Program-made: the position numbers and the translations under genes
Assembly: GCA_026002265.1 (NCBI GenBank)
Contig: BOBG01000066.1
Location: 1 to 11,439 of the forward strand
DNA: 11,439 bases
Direction: 5' to 3'
Source: Spirochaetia bacterium
GTDB lineage: Bacteria; Spirochaetota; Spirochaetia; Treponematales; Breznakiellaceae
Shown here: positions 7,670 through 11,439 of the stretch, in pieces
Layout: each line of letters begins with the position of its first letter
Numbering within the stretch: position 1 is the stretch's first letter
Notes under the pieces: generated by a model
The model's input: only the letters and a program-made list of their open reading frames with translations
Databases searched by the model: none
Told to the model about the DNA's origin: nothing

Positions 7670-9496
7670 TTATATAATTTCAAAATTTACGCGAAACTCA
7701 AGCTCATTTGGTACAAAGGAATAATCAACAAGAAATACTTTTACGTTTGTTCCCATGTAGCTGTGGTGATCCGTTTCGGTAATTAGAGGCTCTGCTGAAA
7801 GGGAGCATTTCAAAACGCCTTGGGCATCCCCTGCATCAATATGAATAAGTCCGTCCTTGAACTTCGGAGGATAGAGCGAAACAAAGCGCTCTGTTACCGG
7901 AAGGCTCGCGCCTTGAAATACAAAATGGTCTTCAAGTTTCAAATTCCCTTGTGTCCTATCGAAGGCATAGCGGCGCTTAAGCGAAGCGAGTTCCTGTATG
8001 CCGTAAGCAGGTGCAATATCCAAGCTCATCTCAGCAGTAGCCGCAATGGAACAATCCGTAGCACAAGCGTCCCTTCCCGGTTTTTGCCCCTGACCCGCAA
8101 TAATCGGCAGACTGTGGCTTAAGGACTGGTTGCAAAAGATAGTATAACGGTTTTCATTAAAATAATCCTTGATATAAAAACCGGAGCCTAGATCGGCAAA
8201 AATCATTTTCCCTTTTTTGTAATATATAAAAGTCCCCACATCGTTATGGTTGTGAGGCTCGTCATTATGCCCGCCCTTTGCGGTAAATGCCGTGTCACCT
8301 GCTGTAGAAATAAGCCACTGGGCATTCGGGAAAATGGTCGTCGCGGTGTAAGCAGGGGGAACGGGCGGCTCCTCGGGTGACCAGAGCAAATCTCGAAGCG
8401 CCGGGGCAAAATGAGAGATGTCATCGTGGTTGAGTTTCATAACTCGTGTGATGGACGGAATCTCGACACCAGGGAAGCGTTTTTTAAGAAAGCCGGTGAG
8501 GCCTAAGGAAAAGCCTGTATCCCTGGCATCTGAATAGTTGATAATCGCCCCGCCGGGAAGATAGCAGGCTTGTTGAAAGAGCGCAATCTTTTCAAAGCGG
8601 GGGTCTTGAAAAAGGTCAATCTTGCCGCCTGTGCGCCGGTAGATCAAGTCTGCGGCATCAACGAAAAAACTCACCCCGTAGGTCCAGTAGCTAAGTCCTT
8701 CAATACAGGCGCCGTCTGCGCTAAAACTATTAAGAAAGCGATCCAGCGTGGGAATGAGCTTGTGTAGAATGCCGCCTAAGAAAAGGTCATCTTCTATAAG
8801 GTAACACGCGGCACCGGCAAGACTTCCGGCACAAACCGCGCACCAGTTCATCTCCAGAAGCTCCCAGTGCTGCAAGCCGCCGTTTTCAAGGTAACTTTTT
8901 ATTAGTCGGCGGTAAGCCTCGTTACGGGCCCGCTCGACCACTAGCGGGGAGAGGACGCCCTCAAGCATGGCGCAACATTCAGCAAGGGCAAAACCAGTTT
9001 CACAGGCAAAAAGGTCTAGCTTAATCGCGTTGTCGCTGCCGCCCTCCATAAGAATCCCCGCTTGCTTTTTTTCCGCTCGTGTAATGGGAACTGCAAGACT
9101 TTTTCCAGCCATGTGGGCAGGAAGGCACCAGCTATATTCATCACATATTGCCCAAATCGTATCTTCCAGCGCATGAATGTCTTCGCTTTTGTTCCACAGC
9201 CAAACGGAAAAAGCGTACACCATAAGCCTATCCCGCCGTTCAAAATAAGCGGCTTCATATTTCCGCCTGTCCCCTGTGGTGTCAAAACGAATATAATCTT
9301 GATAACTCAGAGCGGGAATTTCATGCCGGTATGTTTCTTTTTTTTCGGCAAGGTATGCTATGTGCGTTTTTAAGAGAGGATTGTTTTCAACGGACTTCGC
9401 ATCCTCCCGGATTTTGTCAAAGAGACGCGAACCATGGGCTTTAAGTGAACTTCCGTATTGCAAGGCTTCGTATAATCGCAAAACATCAGGTATCAT
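7670..9496 (-). CDS. Heparinase II/III-family polysaccharide or oligosaccharide lyase, cytoplasmic
   Basis: 608 residues in two parts: a helical toroid (~1-370) and a beta-sandwich (~385-608). Recognisable blocks are WCLPAH (123-128), NWCAVCAGS (218-225 region), EGLSYWTYG (266-274, the likely catalytic Tyr region), GGHNDEPHNHNDVGTF (408-423, the hallmark His/Asn block of the heparinase II/III superfamily) and HSLPII (461-466). Such lyases cut uronate-containing chains by beta-elimination, leaving a 4,5-unsaturated uronic acid; the GH88 gene next door matches this product. No signal peptide is present (MIPDVLRLYEAL), so it likely acts on imported oligosaccharides. The exact substrate (heparan, hyaluronan/chondroitin-type, alginate or a plant/bacterial glucuronan) cannot be read from sequence. 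The ATG at 9496 has GGAGA 6 bases upstream; a remnant reading frame upstream ends in an ATGA overlap with this start. Confidence 0.9.
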   Translation of the reverse strand: MIPDVLRLYEALQYGSSLKAHGSRLFDKIREDAKSVENNPLLKTHIAYLAEKKETYRHEIPALSYQDYIRFDTTGDRRKYEAAYFERRDRLMVYAFSVWLWNKSEDIHALEDTIWAICDEYSWCLPAHMAGKSLAVPITRAEKKQAGILMEGGSDNAIKLDLFACETGFALAECCAMLEGVLSPLVVERARNEAYRRLIKSYLENGGLQHWELLEMNWCAVCAGSLAGAACYLIEDDLFLGGILHKLIPTLDRFLNSFSADGACIEGLSYWTYGVSFFVDAADLIYRRTGGKIDLFQDPRFEKIALFQQACYLPGGAIINYSDARDTGFSLGLTGFLKKRFPGVEIPSITRVMKLNHDDISHFAPALRDLLWSPEEPPVPPAYTATTIFPNAQWLISTAGDTAFTAKGGHNDEPHNHNDVGTFIYYKKGKMIFADLGSGFYIKDYFNENRYTIFCNQSLSHSLPIIAGQGQKPGRDACATDCSIAATAEMSLDIAPAYGIQELASLKRRYAFDRTQGNLKLEDHFVFQGASLPVTERFVSLYPPKFKDGLIHIDAGDAQGVLKCSLSAEPLITETDHHSYMGTNVKVFLVDYSFVPNELEFRVNFEII

Positions 9497-9585
9497 ATTT
9501 TCTCTCCAGCATCGACTTCTTTCAAGAAATCGTATTCAGTTTTATACCGGAACGCGTGCAGCAATTCCGGATCATTTTTTAGGAA
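9493..9585 (-). pseudogene. C-terminal tail of a lost gene overlapping the lyase start
   Basis: On the - strand a stop-free frame reads LKNDPELLHAFRYKTEYD then FLKEVDAGEKI and ends at a TGA that overlaps the lyase ATG (ATGA, 4 bases). The composition and the coupling geometry look like the true end of a protein gene. Upstream, the frame passes into the TnpB-like fragment and soon meets stops (TGA near 9628), with no start or body of its own. I infer that this is all that remains of a former operon member whose front was removed. The protein family cannot be named from ~30 residues. It might alternatively be chance, since it lies only in a ~90-base stretch. Confidence 0.45.
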
Positions 9586-9649
9586 TAAGAAAGGTACGCT
9601 GATCGTCAGTAGGATAGATGCGTACTTTCAAGGCGCGTTGAATGAGCAT
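9572..9649 (-). mobile_element. tnpB: Remnant of an IS200/IS605-type TnpB (OrfB) gene, N-terminus only
   Basis: A 25-codon frame from ATG at 9649 reads MLIQRALKVRIYPTDDQ then RTFLIPKK and stop. The block ALKVRIYPTDDQ is the characteristic opening of TnpB/OrfB proteins (family pattern YKFRIYPTxEQ). The similarity ends about where RTFL should continue into the helix-turn-helix domain, and the next bases belong in another frame to the tail overlapping the lyase gene. No TnpA, no TnpB catalytic domain and no clear right end are present. TTAC occurs on the - strand about 20 bases before this ATG, a target tetranucleotide used by some IS605-family elements, but this is a very common word. The call rests on a short motif only. 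Confidence 0.5.
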
Positions 9650-9853
9650 CAGAGGTATTCTCGCATGTAATTATCTTTTATGCAAGCATTGAGTTTCGCT
9701 ACAGCTTATATCCCAAAGCTTAACGATCTGTATAGATTCTGGATAGGAAATTGTAGACTGTTTTTTAAAATTGACCTATTGTTTTTATCATTAATATTGA
9801 ACATAGAAAAGATGTTTAAAAATTTTATCAAAACAACCCTTTGCAGGGGATAA
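9650..9853. promoter_or_regulatory. AT-rich region upstream of the RNA methyltransferase gene; weak promoter candidate
   Basis: Between the TnpB-like remnant and the + strand methyltransferase gene lie ~200 AT-rich bases with no credible coding frame. On the + strand TTGACC at 9771-9776 followed by TAATAT at 9792-9797 (15-base gap, shorter than ideal) is the best promoter-like pair. The - strand has several AT-rich -10-like words but no convincing pair, so the present promoter of the lyase operon is not obvious. If it starts here, it starts within or beside the transposon scar. Confidence 0.3.
9845..9850 (+). promoter_or_regulatory. Ribosome binding site of the RumA-type gene
   Basis: AGGGGA ends 3 bases before the ATG at 9854 and 6 bases before a second in-frame ATG at 9857. 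The spacing favours initiation at 9857, one codon in. Confidence 0.6.
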
Positions 9854-10984
9854 ATGATGGATGAATATTTTAGTGCGCGTGTGGAAAGTATTGGGGCCGG
9901 TGGCGCCGGAGTCACGCATCATAATGGGTTGTGTGTATTTGTACCGTTAAGCGCACCCGGCGACCTTCTGCGGGTCAGAATCAAGAGGATGCACCGGACA
10001 TACTCATACGGGGAAATTGTTGAGATAGAAGAACCTTCGCCCATGAGAATAGCGCCGCGCTGCCCACTGTTCGGAGTATGCGGGGGCTGTTCCCTCCAAC
10101 AGCTTGACTACCGGGCACAATGTGTTTCAAAAGTCTTGATTGTGCAGAGTACACTGAGCAGAATTGGGAAGATGGCTCATATTCCGGACATTTATTTTCA
10201 TTGCTCACCGGCCTTTGCATACCGAAACCGGGTACAATTTCATAAAACCGGAAGATCCGCCGGATTCGTGGAACGGACCGGTACTAAGGTAATTCCGCTC
10301 GAAGATTGTCCGATTGCGGATCCGGGAATCCGGCATGCATTGCAGGAAAGACGGATTCTCATTCCTCCTGATCGTGATCGGTGGACTGTGTACTCCCGCG
10401 GAGAAACTTTTTTGAGTGAGGCCGGAACGAATCATGGAAAGATCCAGATTCTGGATCGGGAAATTTTTGTAGAGGCTGGGGCTTTTTTCCAGAGTAATGG
10501 GACGGTGCTTGAATATTTAATCAAGGATATTCTTGACTTTACGCTTAAGGCGGATCCGGATCGTCCGGCCGCTGATCTCTACGGGGGTGTGGGGACATTT
10601 GGGGCATTTTTACAGGATTATTTTCCGCATCTTTCTATTGTTGAAGAAAATCCGGCCGCTGCCCCCTTTATTCATAAAAATGTTCCGGCCGCGAAAGTGG
10701 TGTCCGGAACCGTTGATCAGTGGCTTAATAATGCTCCGGATCTTGGTTTTGCAGTCGCGGATCCGCCCCGGACCGGACTTTCAGCCCTTACCCGGAGTGT
10801 ACTTGCAAAATCCGGACCGCCTTTTCTTGTGTATGTGTCCTGCAACTGTGCGACTCTGGCCCGGGATCTTCGTGTTTTTTTGGATTCCGGCTATGCAATT
10901 CATAGGATTCTGGTATATGATTTCTATCCACAGACTGCTCACATCGAAAGTGCAGTTTTTTTGGAAAAAGGATTTGTTCGATGA
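9854..10984 (+). CDS. rumA: RumA/RlmD-type RNA (uracil-5-)-methyltransferase
   Basis: 376 residues. An N-terminal TRAM-like RNA-binding domain (~5-60) precedes four cysteines that fit the 4Fe-4S cluster of this family: C70, C76, C79 (CPLFGVCGGC) and C152 (EDC). The methyltransferase domain has FFQSN (211-215), the SAM site DLYGGVGTFG (241-250), DPPRTGL (303-309), the nucleophile C330 in VSCNCATLARDL, and the base E365 in HIES. It transfers a methyl group from S-adenosylmethionine to C5 of a uridine in RNA. 23S rRNA is the usual target, but the exact position, or tRNA U54, cannot be told from sequence. The motif usually written SCNPATLARDL has Cys for Pro here (C332). It is somewhat shorter than E. 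coli RumA. The spacing of AGGGGA favours the second ATG (9857). Its stop overlaps the next gene by 4 bases (ATGA). Confidence 0.92.
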   Translation: MMDEYFSARVESIGAGGAGVTHHNGLCVFVPLSAPGDLLRVRIKRMHRTYSYGEIVEIEEPSPMRIAPRCPLFGVCGGCSLQQLDYRAQCVSKVLIVQSTLSRIGKMAHIPDIYFHCSPAFAYRNRVQFHKTGRSAGFVERTGTKVIPLEDCPIADPGIRHALQERRILIPPDRDRWTVYSRGETFLSEAGTNHGKIQILDREIFVEAGAFFQSNGTVLEYLIKDILDFTLKADPDRPAADLYGGVGTFGAFLQDYFPHLSIVEENPAAAPFIHKNVPAAKVVSGTVDQWLNNAPDLGFAVADPPRTGLSALTRSVLAKSGPPFLVYVSCNCATLARDLRVFLDSGYAIHRILVYDFYPQTAHIESAVFLEKGFVR

Positions 10985-11439
10985 AACGTGTAGTGATTTT
11001 TTTTGTCTGCGCCTTGAGCGCTTCGTTATGCTTTGCTCAGGAAGATCCGGCACATAGTGCGGTGTGGCAACAGTCGGTCGGCGGGGTGATCCTCGCGCCT
11101 CCAATGGTTCAATTTGGTTCTGTCGTGGCGGTGATCGATGCCGGAAATGTAAAAGGCTATGCCTTGGACGGTTCCCAGCTCTGGAATTATTTTCCCGGCG
11201 GACGAGTCGCTCCGTTTGTGACACAGTCGCCGGAGGGGACGACTTATGTGAGCCGTAGCACCGGGACTCTCTTTGCAGTTTCATGGATCGGGGAGGAGTT
11301 GTGGCAGGCTGAACTCGATGAAGCTTTAGCCCACCCGGTCGTGTGCGGTACGGACGGACGGATTTTTGCGGCCGGCGCCCGGAATCTATGGTGTTTTACA
11401 GCAAACGGCCGGATGCTCTGGCATCAGGAATTTGATCAG
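10981..11439 (+). CDS. Secreted PQQ-type beta-propeller repeat protein (3' partial)
   Basis: An open frame of 153 codons from the ATG that overlaps the methyltransferase stop (ATGA) runs to the window end without a stop. Residues 1-19 (MKRVVIFFVCALSASLCFA) form a signal peptide with a likely signal-peptidase I cut before Q20; the Cys at 17 has Leu before it, which argues against a lipoprotein. The mature part shows repeating blades with tryptophans at 29, 68, 108 and 147 (GSQLW, GEELW, GRMLW), spaced 39-40 residues, as in PQQ-like/BamB-like propellers. Such proteins act outside the cytoplasmic membrane, as scaffolds (BamB), as quinoprotein dehydrogenases or in unknown roles. The cofactor or partner-binding part is beyond the window, so the role is undecided. 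A separate promoter was not seen; it probably depends on the upstream gene. Confidence 0.8.
   Translation, partial: MKRVVIFFVCALSASLCFAQEDPAHSAVWQQSVGGVILAPPMVQFGSVVAVIDAGNVKGYALDGSQLWNYFPGGRVAPFVTQSPEGTTYVSRSTGTLFAVSWIGEELWQAELDEALAHPVVCGTDGRIFAAGARNLWCFTANGRMLWHQEFDQ

Noticed and set aside
10533..11057. 174-codon + strand frame across the methyltransferase/propeller junction
   Set aside because: Overlaps two well-supported genes in another frame; rich in Arg, Pro and Leu as expected for an off-frame reading.
10781..11284. 167-codon - strand frame near the right end
   Set aside because: Antisense to the SAM-methyltransferase core and the signal peptide of the propeller protein; no domain seen.

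Overview
The window looks like a chromosomal segment of a gut-type anaerobe, most likely a spirochaete of the Treponema group. That placement is an inference from the style of the hybrid sensor kinase (extracellular sensor, HAMP, PAS, GAF, kinase, two receivers), the lookalike kinase fragment beside it, and the moderate GC content. No rRNA or other definitive taxonomic marker is present.

Layout. (1) Positions 1-3207 (+) hold most of a large membrane hybrid histidine kinase whose start lies upstream of the window. (2) Positions 3232-3747 (-) hold the N-terminal stub of a second, similar sensor; it breaks off inside the sensor domain and ends in unrelated residues, so it is probably a gene remnant. 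(3) Positions 3919-9496 (-) hold a five-gene uronic-acid catabolic cluster. In transcription order these are a heparinase II/III-family lyase, a GH88 unsaturated glucuronyl hydrolase, a discoidin-like protein of unknown function, kduI and kduD. (4) Positions 9493-9649 (-), directly upstream of the lyase, are a scar. It contains the first ~22 codons of a TnpB/OrfB-like transposon protein running out of frame into the C-terminal tail of a lost gene that overlaps the lyase start by ATGA. (5) Positions 9854-11439 (+) hold a RumA-type RNA m5U methyltransferase overlapping by 4 bases a secreted PQQ-type beta-propeller protein cut by the window end.

How the cluster works. None of the five proteins has a visible signal peptide, so the route appears cytoplasmic. 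An imported uronate-containing oligosaccharide would be cleaved by the lyase to a 4,5-unsaturated product. GH88 releases the unsaturated uronic acid, which opens spontaneously to 5-keto-4-deoxyuronate. KduI isomerises this, and KduD reduces the product to 2-keto-3-deoxygluconate. The transporter, any sulfatase, and the KDG kinase and aldolase are not in the window. The first three genes are tightly packed; kduI-kduD have a good candidate promoter of their own.

I found no CRISPR array, tRNA or rRNA. The most unusual items are the TnpB/lost-gene scar at the head of the operon, the cytoplasmic discoidin-like protein, and the inverted sensor stub facing its full-length relative.
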